This document shows, in pieces, positions 35,672-46,589 of a stretch of 64,000 nt of DNA. The notes beneath the pieces were generated by a model. It was not told where the DNA came from, ran no database searches, and saw only the letters and a list, made by a program, of their open reading frames with translations. Origin of the DNA: Adineta vaga (taxonomy: Eukaryota; Rotifera); contig CP075493.1 of the NCBI GenBank assembly GCA_021613535.1, positions 17,050,001 to 17,114,000 on the forward strand, written 5' to 3'. Each line of letters opens with the position of its first letter. The stretch's first letter is position 1. The translations under genes and the position numbers were made by a program.

Positions 35672-36971
35672 TTAATCATCATCTTCACTTTCACTCTTTT
35701 CTTCATTATCAATTGATGTTGGTAAAATGATCGGTTTTAAGTCTGGACTACCATCAAAAGAAGCGAATTCTTGAATTTCACGATATAAAGTTGATAGAAG
35801 TGTTCGTGCTTCTAAAATTGAATTTTGTAAATGAGATGATGGTGATTGTTGAAAATCATTTGAAAATGGAAATTTCAATGCATGAACATTGTGAACAGCT
35901 GTTGCAGTATTCTTTGGTAAATTACAAAAACCTTGTCGACCACTTGTAAAATGATACATTCCACCACGTAAACGTAATACAAGATACAAAGTAGTCTCCC
36001 TTTCTATAGAATAATCTGAAAGTGTTTTACCATCTTCTAATTGAATACCACGATTTATAAGACGTTGTTGATCGGAAGGAATTCCTTCTTTGCCCTGAAT
36101 TAATTCGCGAACAGTAGCTATATCCATTTCTGAATTGACATTTAACGTAAGATCTTTTCCAGTTAGCGTTTTTATGATTAGTTGAAAATATGAAATATTT
36201 GAATGAATATCAGAATCCTTGAAAAAGAAATATGAATGAGTATTTAAAAAGAAAGAAGAAAGGTTCGTTTACATTTTTATTGATTCTTTTTACCATAAGA
36301 ATCCAATTTTTTTGATATAATTCTGCTAATAAGATTGTATCTTCTAATTTTATTGATTTTCCTTCAATCCAATTCTTTTCATTTGGTCTTATATTTCCTT
36401 CAATTTCACATTTTTTCAATTGAATATCATCAAAATTTCGTTCTTCTTTTAATTTCATTTTAATTTTATTCATATTATCAGTTAGAAGAACATTTAATGT
36501 AATCCTTCTTGGTAAGAGATCTTCATAATATCCAATCCATAGAATAATTTCTACGTATATAACAAATACACATTCATGATCAAATTTTGAAACAGTTGAT
36601 TTTAATTCACATTCATTTAATGGTGAAATATTCTTGTCTTTTATTATTCCAATTTTAATCAAGTCTTGTAAATATTTTGGAACATAATCTTTTTTATATT
36701 TTCGAAGTATTTTCTCGATTAATTCATGATCCATGTATTTCTTAGTTGTTCGATTTCCATATGGATCAATAAATATAAATGAACGAGATTTGATTTGATT
36801 TTCAACTTTTTTCTCAATTTCATATCGACTGGAAAGAATATTTTCCATTCGAATCATTTGATTTTGAAGATTTTGAACTTGATATACTAAATCTTCGTAA
36901 ACAAATGATGTTGCCGTATTTGGAATTACTGCACTAGTTGCCATTTGATGGATATCTAAAAGAAATTTCAT
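35672..36971 (-). CDS. Coiled-coil / ubiquitin-like protein with a full ubiquitin-type domain
   Basis: Two exons (36971-36273, 36217-35672) join in phase over a 55-bp intron to give 414 residues. A short coiled-coil-like part ([20 protein letters not shown]) is followed by a domain of unknown type and a divergent beta-grasp segment ([20 protein letters not shown] ... [10 protein letters not shown]). A clear ubiquitin domain starts [14 protein letters not shown] and has [20 protein letters not shown] and [10 protein letters not shown]. Unlike ubiquitin it continues about 100 residues past the GG to an acidic end (EKSESEDDD). It may be a ubiquitin-fold adaptor, or be cleaved after GG. An alternative start is the second Met, at residue 10. 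Confidence 0.75.
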
Positions 36972-38045
36972 GACTTAATTTCATTTTAACGAACGATATT
37001 CACTCGAATTGATTCATTTAACAAAATGACTCAAATTCGACTATAATGATACTTTTTATTATATATCGATTCATAGAAATCGTTGACTTATTCAGTATTT
37101 TTTAACCTATAATTTCGTAGATATGAAGTAAATAAAAAATATAATTATATAGTTACTATTGATGTAGAAAGAAGACGAAAAAACCAAGTTACGATATGCA
37201 ATCAAATGAGTAATGGGTAAAAAAAAATGTTTTATATATGTAGTACATAGTTCGAATGAAGTCATCAGTACATTTACAGAAAGAAACGATGTGAGTCATG
37301 GTGTTTGTGATGTATAAGGTATAGTCCTTTACATAAGAACTTTTCCATATACATTCTATATGTGTTTTTCTTTCGTTCTTGTTTTTTTCCTATACATGCA
37401 TATGAGTGAGTTGCAACTTTATTGTACGATTGATTTTTTGACGTGTTTTGCTTTTAACTCCAGTTCTTGTTGACCGATTTAAACTTTTTTTGTTTTATTT
37501 TACTTCTTACCTCATGCTCGTACTGCCATATAATTTCCGAGTCTCTACCTTGCACATTCGTGGAGATATTCGCATTGGAGAACAAAAAAGAAACATTTTT
37601 GGATGACTCATCCAAGCTGAAACTAATTTTTCGAGCAAGGAAAGAGGAATAAAACAGAAAATAAATAGGACGTTTTGTAGAGTAATTTTCAGGCTATCGA
37701 AACATATGATTCATAAATTCATTTTATTTTATTTTTGTGATCCTTTATAGAGGTAATACTTTTACACACACATGTAGCTCCAGACGAAAACCAGCACTGT
37801 CAAATTACAGAAACCAGTTTTGGAAAAAAAGAATCTATCACAAGATAGAGTGTAAAAAACTCTGTCGAAATAGCCTAAAATATTCTAAAAAAAATTCTTT
37901 TTACGGCAAGAAAAACACAGAAACCCTTGTTGTCACTCACTTTGCAGCACTAGATTTTCGGAAGTTTTTTATCAATAGCTTTTGATGTACTTGTCCGATC
38001 TTGTTCAAGCTTTTACCCAAAAAGTTAGTAAACAAAAAGTTCTTC
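36972..38045. other. Intergenic, nothing recognised
   Basis: AT-rich DNA. A few short ORFs (e.g. at 37467 and 37737) lack motifs or coding-like composition. Confidence 0.5.
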
Positions 38046-38429
38046 CCAAGGGGGAAAAAGCGAAAAGTCGGTACTTCAGTATACTCTTTGTACTCCCACG
38101 ATAAATTATAAGTATTCTTGAGAGGTTTTTCAGTATTTTCAAGCCCACCGGTGATCAGTGTTACAGTGCACCCGCTGGAGTACAATGCAAATAAACCTAG
38201 CGAATAAAAATATTCAAATACTCCATGATACTTCGAAACTGGAGTATTTTGGAGTATTTGAGGCTTTCTGCTCGCTAGTGTTAGTTACATTGTACTCCAG
38301 CGAGTGCGCTGTAACACTGGCCACTGGTGAACTTGAGAACACTAAGAAAAATGTCAAGGATACTGATAACTTATCGAGGGAGTACAAAGAGTATACTGGA
38401 GTACCGACTTTTCGCTTTTTCTCCCTTGG
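38046..38429. mobile_element. Foldback MITE, CCAAGGGGGAAAAAGCG family (copy 2)
   Basis: The same ~384-bp palindromic element as 14174-14555, in the opposite orientation and roughly 95% alike by eye. It begins CCAAGGGGGAAAAAGCGAAA and ends with the mirror sequence. No ORF. The following stretch to 38823 holds nothing recognised. Confidence 0.8.
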
Positions 38430-38823
38430 ATAATAATTAATTGTAAGTGGGCGTATATTCTGATTCCCGGATTCTGATTACATTTTGGTCAAGTTTTATG
38501 GGAAACAATATCCTTTTTTCTCACATTATTCTCGGAGCCATCAACGAATTGTGAACACAGAAGCAAGCAGACGATTTATGTTTGCTGGAGTATTCTCTAC
38601 GAGAAAGAGAATTACATATTTGTTTGCTCCTTAATTATCTTCTTCCGTACGATGCAGCCTATTGTTGACTTGTGATATTCTTGGTAGATACATTCGATCA
38701 ATCATCCAGCAACACAAAGCTATACTCACCGGCACACCTCAAGACAGCAAAAAATCTCTCTCTCTCATCGTGCATAAAAAAAAACATTTTTCTCATAGAT
38801 TCTTCCTTGCGTGACGATTAACG

Positions 38824-38833
38824 TATATATAAG
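38824..38833 (+). promoter_or_regulatory. TATA box of the cysteine-rich secreted gene
   Basis: TATATATAAG about 93 bp before the ATG at 38926, in a GC-richer leader. It fits transcription start near 38860 and a short 5' UTR. Confidence 0.55.
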
Positions 38834-38925
38834 ACCGAAGCACAAGTATAGATTCATACTATTTACATAGTTACTCATATTCATCGATCATCCTGCCTTC
38901 AAGCGTTGAGCAATAACAAACGACA

Positions 38926-39570
38926 ATGCAGAAAATCAACCAAATGATTTGTTTAATCGCGCTCTCGGTTTTCGTAGCTACAATATACATGCCACAGGCG
39001 GTGGCACTTTTTCCTAATTGTGGTTTTGATGATACTGATTGTTGTGCTGGTTGTACTTGTCGTTATGGTATTCCTCCTAATGATGTTCCTTATAGTTCTG
39101 TTGCTTCTCCTGCTCATTATCGTGATCCGAAGTATTATGCTGCTTTTATTAATGGCGGTGTTTGTCGTGGTAATAATGGTAATCGTAGTTGTCCTATTTG
39201 TGTTCGTAGTGGTGATAATTGTTCTGTTGATGGTCTTGACTGTTGTTATGGTAGTTGTGTTAATGGTCGTTGTACTCGTATTGCTGATGTTTGTTATGGT
39301 AATGGTGGTTCTTGTTTTGATTTTGATAATAATTGTATTATTGGTAGTAATTATGCTTGTTATGATTTTAATCGTCGTGTTGGTGTTTATCCTATTAATA
39401 TTCCTTGTTGTCCTACTAATTATTATCGTGATTATATTCCTGCTCGTAATCCTACTGGTGCTCTTATATATGAAGCTTATTGTAATGCTGGCCCTGGTGA
39501 TGGTAGTGATGCTCCTCCTTTTCCTAATTATAGTGGTGAAGTTGGTTATTGTAAGTTCAAATATTTTTAA
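38926..39570 (+). CDS. Secreted cysteine-rich protein with almost exclusively T-ending codons
   Basis: A single exon of 214 residues from ATG 38926. Residues 1-27 (MQKINQMICLIALSVFVATI...AVA) are a signal peptide in mixed codons. From about residue 28 nearly every codon ends in T (TTT CCT AAT TGT GGT ...), with only about a dozen exceptions seen. The mature part has some 22 cysteines, including a knottin-like CSVDGLDCCYGSCVNGRC pattern and paired CC motifs, so it is probably a disulfide-stabilised extracellular protein; its function is unknown. A TATA box precedes it. The long hydrophobic frame overlapping it at 39020-39628 is an artefact of the T-periodic codons. Confidence 0.8.
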   Translation: MQKINQMICLIALSVFVATIYMPQAVALFPNCGFDDTDCCAGCTCRYGIPPNDVPYSSVASPAHYRDPKYYAAFINGGVCRGNNGNRSCPICVRSGDNCSVDGLDCCYGSCVNGRCTRIADVCYGNGGSCFDFDNNCIIGSNYACYDFNRRVGVYPINIPCCPTNYYRDYIPARNPTGALIYEAYCNAGPGDGSDAPPFPNYSGEVGYCKFKYF

Positions 39571-40476
39571 ACTGCCGATCGAACATTACTATCCACCTTC
39601 ATTGACACTAACGAACATTATCGATTAGTTAGCTTTCTTCATTTATATTTTCAATTATGTGCTTCCGCTTCCCATATTCTCATATATTTTCTCTTTTCAG
39701 TTTCTTTTTAAAATTCTGCTCAATATTCAATTCCAATAAACAATACGCACTGAAAATGTATCCTACTTGGTCTCTTGAGAACAGTGCTATTTCGATTATT
39801 CTCTGTTCGCGTCAGAGTCCGACTTCGACCGAGACAGAACACGGATTAGATATGGTCACCGAAAAGATTTTCAACATTAGATCGGTTGGAATCACGGAAA
39901 AACTGCTGCGTCGGATTCTGGTTCGCATCGCTAGTTCTTTTAACTATCGTGTCTCTTAAATAAAAAATAATAAAAACAGCCATTTTTCGTTTACTCAATC
40001 AATATGCTGCATCGCAATTCTCTTCGATCAATGCCTGAAATAAGCTGTCTCCATCTTTCAGTTATAGTCCCCTTCTGGAAGTAAATGATTTGAAAAGTAG
40101 CGTTGAGACGCCAACTATGTTATACTAGCCGAGACTATCTCTTTGACAGATTATCATACATCTTACTTTTGTTCAGGAATCATGACCGGGCAAAACAGTC
40201 ATTAAACATCAAGGCTTCTCACTAAATGACAAAGCCATCTCCAAATGGTTTGCTGTTTGTTTCTCTATATTTTCATTGGGATTTCTAAATTCTAAATATC
40301 TTTCTTATTTCAAATAAACCACCCTACCTAAAAAAATTGCGCATAGACATTCGAATAAACATTAACAAAAAACCTTCATCAATTTTCTAGACGCACATGA
40401 ATGATGAGAGAAAGCAAGAATGCGTGGTAATTAAAGATAATGACAACTCATCTTGAATATGACAGTGACTTGAGGC
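39571..40476. other. Intergenic / 3' region
   Basis: The 3' region of the cysteine-rich gene. A GC-richer patch at 39810-39950 contains an open frame (SRQSPTSTETEHGL...) with no recognisable domain. Nothing else is seen. Confidence 0.4.
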
Positions 40477-40531
40477 TAGGGATGTAACAATACCAATACT
40501 CCAATACCGTATCGGTATTGTTACATCCCTA
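40477..40531. mobile_element. Tiny inverted-repeat element (TAGGGATGTAACAATACC)
   Basis: TAGGGATGTAACAATACC and its mirror GGTATTGTTACATCCCTA face each other around an 18-bp centre. The ends resemble hAT-type termini. A second small palindrome (CCATTGAACACAATGG) follows. It may be a minimal MITE or a solo remnant. Confidence 0.5.
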
Positions 40532-40548
40532 CCATTGAACACAATGGT

Positions 40549-40955
40549 GGAATACCGATATTCTAAAAACCAATTCGACCTGGATGATCTTGAATGGTTG
40601 TATAAGTTCCACTTTATAATTTTAATTGTTTCTTTTCGATTTAGATCATGAACAACAATTTTTGTCAATAAAGAATTATAAAATGGTGAAATTTCTATTC
40701 CATTACAAATCCAGCTATCAATACGAACATCTTTTGATAGAAATTCAACTTGATAAAAACCTGATGATAGACGAAAATCATGTAAAAGATCTTCACTACA
40801 AATTCGATCTTCATTTGATGAATCAATTGATTTTGCAGTAAATTATATAATTCATCAATTGTTTCACCAGCTGCTAATCTTATCATCCATTCAACAAGAT
40901 CAATACCAAATATTGCTTCAGTAACGGGGATATTCAACCTTCAAAAAAAATTATT
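40549..40955 (-). pseudogene. Biotin-carboxylase domain remnant (urea-carboxylase-like)
   Basis: Minus-strand frames give LKVEYP, then VTEAIFGIDLVEWMIRLAAG after a +1 shift, then SEDLLHDFRLSSGFYQVEFL and GIEISPFYNSLLTKIVVHDL after another shift. This is the conserved RLQVEHPVTE...DLVEW...SPFYDPLLAK series of biotin-dependent carboxylases. GIDLVEWMIR fits urea carboxylase well but does not exclude acyl-CoA carboxylases. At least two frameshifts and missing flanks show it is dead. A DUR3 urea-transporter pseudogene lies at 5894-8020, so two genes compatible with urea use decay in one window. A telomere-repeat array begins 81 bp upstream. Confidence 0.6.
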
Positions 40956-41035
40956 AATAAGTAAAATTCAAATTGAAAATTTAATTTAATTGTAAACGAC
41001 AATTTGCTTCAAGGGAATAATTCTTTTTTGAAATT

Positions 41036-41268
41036 CGAGGGTGTGGGTGCTTGCGTGTGTTTTCTCTTTCATCATCCACACCCACACCCACACCCACACC
41101 CACACCCACACCCACCCAGACCCAGACCCACACCCACCCAGACCCAGACCCAGACCCACACCCACACCCACACCCACACCCACACCCACCCAGACCCAGA
41201 CCCACACCCACCCAGACCCAGACCCAGACCCACACCCACACCCACACCCACACCCACACCCACACCCT
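41036..41268. repeat. Expanded telomere-like hairpin / array (copy L) with CCCAGA variants
   Basis: Left arm CGAGGGTGTGGGTGC, spacer, then a ~190-bp right arm made of CCCACA units interspersed with blocks of the variant CCCAGA. Several blocks are repeated as larger units (CCCACCCAGACCCAGA). It is by far the longest telomere-like tract here. The right end is CCCACACCCTGAAT. Confidence 0.9.
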
Positions 41269-42005
41269 GAATGTAAACAATTAGAACAATTAAATCAAAT
41301 GATTGATATGAGCAAGTTATTAAAGAACTATATTGTATATCGTCAATACGAACGATTTTATATAACAATGGAAATGAATTTAGTTTAATAATTAGAATAC
41401 CATTGATCAGTGTTTTTAATAGACCGTGCCAGCTGTGTGAGCAAAGTACCAGCGGCACGGAGAAATTTGAAAAGGCACGGTATTTGGCACTTTGCTAAAA
41501 AAAATGAGATATCTAGATGGTACTTTGTTAAATGAAAAAGTACCTTGCTTATTGGTTATCATAGCTTATCTATGAATCACTTTTTCCTTCCTTTATTTTA
41601 TTTCTACTTGTAGATGGAGCTAAAATAGTTTATTCTTCCACAAGATTTATTGTTGTTTTTAACTAGACAGGTTATTTAATTCGTTTTTTTCTTACATTTT
41701 TTTCTGGTTTCTCATTTGGTTTGGTGATTTGCTGTATTAATTTTCTCAACGTCTTTTTCAAATCTACGTTGGTATGTGATTATTTCGTTAGATTATTTCG
41801 AACCTTTGTTTTATACTTAGAACTATACAAGTTCGATATTCATTGTATTGAACAAGATATTCAATTCGTTTTTTTATTATTTTATTTCCGGTTTTCGTTT
41901 CTTTGTTGATTTGCGGATTTCTTAGTACTTTGTCGAAGACTAAGTAAGTGCATTTTCGTGATTATTTCATTTTTCTCATTCAGTTTATATTTATAATAGC
42001 TGTCT

Positions 42006-44895
42006 ATGGATCAATCAAATTCTATTGAACTTCTTCATGATAGTTTATCATCTATTGGTATTCAAAAAGATGAACAAAATCTAAATGATTTATTAGCTAA
42101 TAATGGTGAAGTTTCATCTGAAGAAAATGAAATAAGTGATATTGATATTATTTTAACTGGTGTTATTGACAAATGTGCTGATGGAAATCGATTAGATATG
42201 TTATCAGATGTAACCATTAATCACGTTTGTGATACTTCATTAAAAAAAGGAAATCCAGCAGTAAAACAAACAACACATAATTCGAAACGATCAGAAAAGG
42301 AGAAACGTCGTTATTTGTCGTCATGGGAATCAGAACCAGTATGTTTTTATAAAACTTATTATTATGATATGCACAATGTTATGCTCGAAAGAAAAGTATG
42401 TTGGTTATATAAGAAAACCGATAAAAATGGTGATGACCGTATTTATTGTAAACTTTGTGCAAAATATCCAGGAATAAAATCAACAAATCGAAAAAGTAAT
42501 CCTTGGTGCACAGATGGTTATAGTATATTGAAAATGGCAAAAATCAAAGATCATGCAGCTAGTAATACTCATAAACAAGCTGAACAACTTGAATTACAAA
42601 CATCATCTAAAGTTCAACCGAACTGGTTGGTAGCACAAAATAAAGAACGAAGCAAACATGAGCTTTCAATTCAAAACTTAATTTTATCTTCTGTATATTT
42701 ATGTCAACAAGATCAATCAATAAATTCCTTTGGAAAATTATGTGTATTGATTGAAGCACTCGGTGTTAAATTATTACCAGCAGAGTTAGGTGGAGTTTCC
42801 TATCGAAACGATAATGCAGCTATAGAATTTTTGCGTCATGTTTCTGCTGGTTTACATGAAGAATTAGTACAAAAACTCAACCAAAGTCCATCGATCGGTA
42901 TAAAAAAATTACTTAAATTACCAAATATTTATTTTCTTGTTTTTTTAGGTTGGATGCTTGATGAAAGTACATCACGTACTGTTGAAAAAAGTTTAATAAT
43001 GTATGTTAGGTATTTCGAGAACAATGAAGCTAGGATTCAGTTTTATGGGATTTTGAAGTTAGATAGTGATGGTACAGCACATAACATTGTAGAATCTATT
43101 AAATTAATTTGGCAAAAAGATGGTTTTAATCCCGAAAAGACTTGTTGGTTTTCTACTGATAATGCTGCAACTTTCACAAGTACTAATTATTTATTGAAAT
43201 AATAAAATCTAATCTAATTGTTGAAGGTATAAATAATGGTGTTGTGACTAAATTGAAACGTGATTTTGGTCTTGCATTCATGGAATTAAACACTTGTGTA
43301 GCACATTCTTTTGCATTAGTAGGAAGTCAATCTGGTCTTTTCAAAGAAGGTATAAATTATCTAGTTTTATACATTGTTAAACAAGTTATTCTTTAGATGG
43401 TGGTAAACTGAAAAAACGAGATTTAATATGTAAAATGGAAAATATTATTGGAAAGATTTATTTATATTTCGGATCAAGTGCCATTCGAACTTTTAAATTG
43501 AAATCATGGCAAAATCTACTCGATATTCGTGAACTGAAATTTAAGAAATTGTTTCACATTCGATGGTCATCTATTAGAGATTCGATAAAACCAATTATCT
43601 TGAATGTTACACCAAGTAAATTGTTTTGAAAATTATTTAACATAATGTTATTATACTTATTATTTTATCATAGCAAAGCAAGCACTGTTAGCAACTTTAG
43701 AAACAATCAAATTTAACACGAAATTACCTGTCGATGATCGTGAATTTGCAGGAGAATTATTGGATTCGATACTTGATGATCAATTTTTGTTCATCCTCCA
43801 TTTTCACTATGACTTACATGAATGTGTTTTAGGTAAGATAATCTTATTACTTTTTAGAATTGTATCATTTGTTTTATAGGAGAATTAACAAAGATCTTAC
43901 AAGATGATGATTTACCATATTTTACCATGATGAACATATTAAATGAAAAGAAAAAGATATTGAATAACTGGTTATCTCAAAAAGATGAACTAGAACCTAT
44001 ACTTGGTCCTTCATTGAATGAATATGCAAATTCTACAGAAAAAAATCAGTCCTATGGTGCATTTACAATCATTACTGGTGATAGATCGAAACTTTTAAAT
44101 GAATGTTTTACACATATCAATCAATTATTAATAGAAATTGATAAAAGATTTAAACCTTCTTATGTACAACAACGTTTTATTGTTTTATTCGAACCTGATT
44201 ATTTAATTCAGCACAAAAGTGAGGTTGATAAACCTGGTTACGGTCGACAAGTACTTGATTTTCTTCGTATTAAATACCAACATTTACCTGAATTAAATAT
44301 GGATCAATGTCGAATTGAATGGGAAAAAATGAAGGTATCATTAAGTGAATTTGTTTTAAATAATCAAGAAAAAAATTCTCGACGAACATTTTGGAAATCT
44401 TTTATATTATGGAAAGAACCACTTGATAATTGTTTTCATGAACAATATAAAAATATCTTGATATTATTATCTATCTATTTGATATCATCACTTAGTTCCA
44501 CTGAATGTGAACGTGGTTATTCTGTTGCAAACAGAATTCAAACAAATGGACGTTCACGAATTATGATAGAAACACTTGATGTCTTGATGAATGTTCGATT
44601 ACTTTTACCAGATGATTTGAGAAGGTAAAAATATTGCCTGGTGCTGTGTCAGAAGACGCCGTTAAATTCTTAAATTAATTTTAGTGATCGATGTCGACAA
44701 GTAATTCAACAAGCATATAATTCATGGAATGGTATTAACGAAAATCGTCGAATCTTTAGCACAAAATTGATTATTGATGTACCAGATGATTATGAACCAA
44801 TAAAACACTCGCGTGCTACACATAAACGAAAACAAGAATCAGCAACAACTGACATTAGTCTACCTGAATCAAAAAAAAGAAAGTTAAAGATATAA
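42006..44895 (+). CDS. hAT transposase (ZNF862/KIAA1586-like), six exons
   Basis: Exons 42006-43179, 43227-43349, 43397-43615, 43674-43832, 43880-44624 and 44685-44895 are phase-consistent (introns 47, 47, 58, 47, 60 bp) and give 876 residues. An acidic N-terminus is followed by a TTF/BED-like zinc finger (KVCWLYKKTDKNG, IYCKLCAKYPG, IKDHAASNTHKQ). The transposase core carries WFSTDNAATFTSINNGV, and the C-terminal hAT dimerisation domain has STECERGYSVANRIQ. It ends in a basic nuclear-localisation-like tail. The enzyme would cut and paste the element at 8-bp sites. No stop or frameshift is found once the tiny introns are removed, so it may be active. Confidence 0.85.
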
Positions 44896-45107
44896 AATGT
44901 GCTAATCGTTGTGGAAAATGTATCACTGATGATGATCCAGAAGAAATCCACGCCATACAATGTTGTCATCAGCAGGAATATTATGATTGGATTGAAGCTA
45001 ATTGTTCTCGTTGGTTATGCAATGTATGTCGTGTAAAATTAGGAATATCTATAGATACATTATCATGGTTTTGTGAAGATTGTATTGACATGCACGCAAA
45101 CGAATAA
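44896..45107 (+). other. PHD-finger-like tail in a shifted frame after the transposase
   Basis: Directly after the transposase stop another frame reads C-x3-C-x2-C, then HAIQCCHQQEYYDWIEANC, WLCNVC and WFCEDC, ending at TAA 45105-45107. This spacing resembles a PHD zinc finger, which binds histone tails. It would join the transposase if an 8-A run near 44872-44879 had one more A. Either the element lost this domain by slippage, or the run allows frameshifting, or it is a base-count error. Confidence 0.55.
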
Positions 45108-45729
45108 TTGATTAGCGTTTTATTTTTTTGTTTGATATTGTATATAGTATGTTTACCATATTGTGGTTACTATTAGTTCATGAAAATATTCTTAATTTAT
45201 AGTCAGATATTTATGTATTTATTGTTGTTGGTGTTGATGTGTTTTACTTTATATTTGTATTATTTTTTCCATAGAGCTATCTCGTTATGAAAATATACTG
45301 ATAGTAAAAACTTTCACTATGTTTTCCTGTTATTTTTTTAAACTTTGGTACGGTATGGTACTTTGCCACTTAAAACAAAGTACCACATGGCACTTTGACT
45401 ATACATTGAACGTGCCAGTAGGCCTTCTGCTCCGGATTCCTATTAAAAACACTGCCATTGATATTGGTTATATTGTTAATTCAGTATACTATAACATCTG
45501 GAACAAATTCGTTGTTCATTTGAAGTCTTGACTACTATGATTATAGCAATGAAAATAGTACATTTTTATGTTAAATATTGATCGAATCACGTGTATTTAC
45601 TTTTCTTTTTGCTTGATGTTTATTTAAATAACGAAAAGAAATGACGTTAGATTCCTATACTTAACTTGGAAACTTTTCAAATGTCTTGTATTACTTCCTC
45701 TCAAGTACACACACACTCTTTGCTGATGC

Positions 45730-45738
45730 TATATAAAT
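45730..45738 (+). promoter_or_regulatory. TATA box of the TMEM272-like gene
   Basis: TATATAAAT 50 bp before the ATG at 45788. Confidence 0.45.
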
Positions 45739-45787
45739 GCATGCAATCACAGTTTCTTCTCATTGTCAATTGATTTTTTAGTCAAAT

Positions 45788-46589
45788 ATGCAGAAGATGA
45801 ATCCCAAGGTGAGGGTAATATAACAATTTAATGTATGATTCGACCTTATATTTTAGGTCGATGTATTACTTTCTTATGAAAAAGTTGTAGAAAATTTAAA
45901 TGAACCACCACCATCCTATATAACAACTACCTCAACTGAATTACCTTCTGGATCTCAACAAGACGCTCGTTATCGAATCATTTTCAAATCACTTGTCAAA
46001 CATTTTGCTGCAAATAAATTGTCCACAGTAATTATAATTGTTTTTATTTCATTCTCAATTGTTTCATTAGCCGCTGTGCTTGTCGGAGCTCGTGATCATT
46101 CAAATTGTCCTCGAAAACTGAAACCAGCTATATGGTTGATTTGCTTGGTGCATTTACATTCATTTGGTGTTGAATTATGAGTATTTTAGTAGGTTTATCG
46201 AAAATAGAATGAGTATAATCAATAATTTCTTATTTTATAGGATCAATTCTTAAATCTATCAAACGTTTTAGACTATTAGTCGAACTCTATGTGATGATCC
46301 ATATCGTCGATAGTGTAAAATTGTATTAATTATTGCTTTTATTTTGATTTCCATATTCAATATGATTTGGGGCATTCTTGTACGTAATATTATCTTATTG
46401 TTTTGGAAATTCATGAAACAACTCTTTTTTTCCTAGGAATTTACTTTAGCTTCTGCCAACCCAGATAAGAATTCAGTTGATCAATGTGATTCATCCGTTG
46501 TGAGCTTCGCACAGGGTCTGAGTTTCTTTATAATGACTATATGGCTTGCTGTGTATTTGGTCTTGTCTTTGGTTAAAATTCACTATTAG
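45788..46589 (+). CDS. TMEM272-like small multi-pass membrane protein, one frameshift
   Basis: Exons 45788-45808, 45857-46166, 46241-46379 and 46437-46589 have good GT..AG borders. A cytosolic N-terminus carries a PPPSY motif (potential WW ligand). Hydrophobic helices follow (STVIIIVFISFSIVSLAAVL; PAIWLICLVHLHSF; IVLIIAFILISIFNMIWGIL; SFFIMTIWLAVYLVLSLV). ARDHSNCPRKLKPAIWL matches the loop before helix 2 in TMEM272-type proteins. Exon 3 is one base short (near 46316, between HIVDS and KIVLII), so the frame is broken; this may be decay or a sequence error. A TATA box precedes it. Confidence 0.55.

Larger units (their letters stand above)
41408..45454 (+). mobile_element. Complete hAT-superfamily transposon
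   Basis: A 4047-bp element with perfect 15-bp inverted ends CAGTGTTTTTAATAG. It is flanked by the identical 8-bp target duplication CCATTGAT (41400-41407, 45455-45462). Subterminal regions share GTACTTTG/CAAAGTAC and GGCACG motifs on both sides, likely transposase-binding sites. It encodes the spliced transposase described next. Perfect ends and duplication indicate a fairly recent insertion. Confidence 0.92.

Noticed and set aside
39020-39628. Long Val/Leu/Ile-rich ORF
   Set aside because: It is an out-of-frame reading of the T-ending codons of the cysteine-rich gene at 38926 and has no independent support.
41036-41268. CRISPR-like array
   Set aside because: Units are 6 bp with no spacers; this is a telomere-type repeat in a eukaryote.
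40981-41458. Several ORFs of Gly-Val-Trp or Pro-Thr-His repeats
   Set aside because: They are translations of the telomere-like CCCACA/CCCAGA array, not proteins.
43180-43226. Stop codons disrupting the hAT transposase
   Set aside because: They fall inside a 47-bp GT..AG intron; removing it restores frame and protein alignment.
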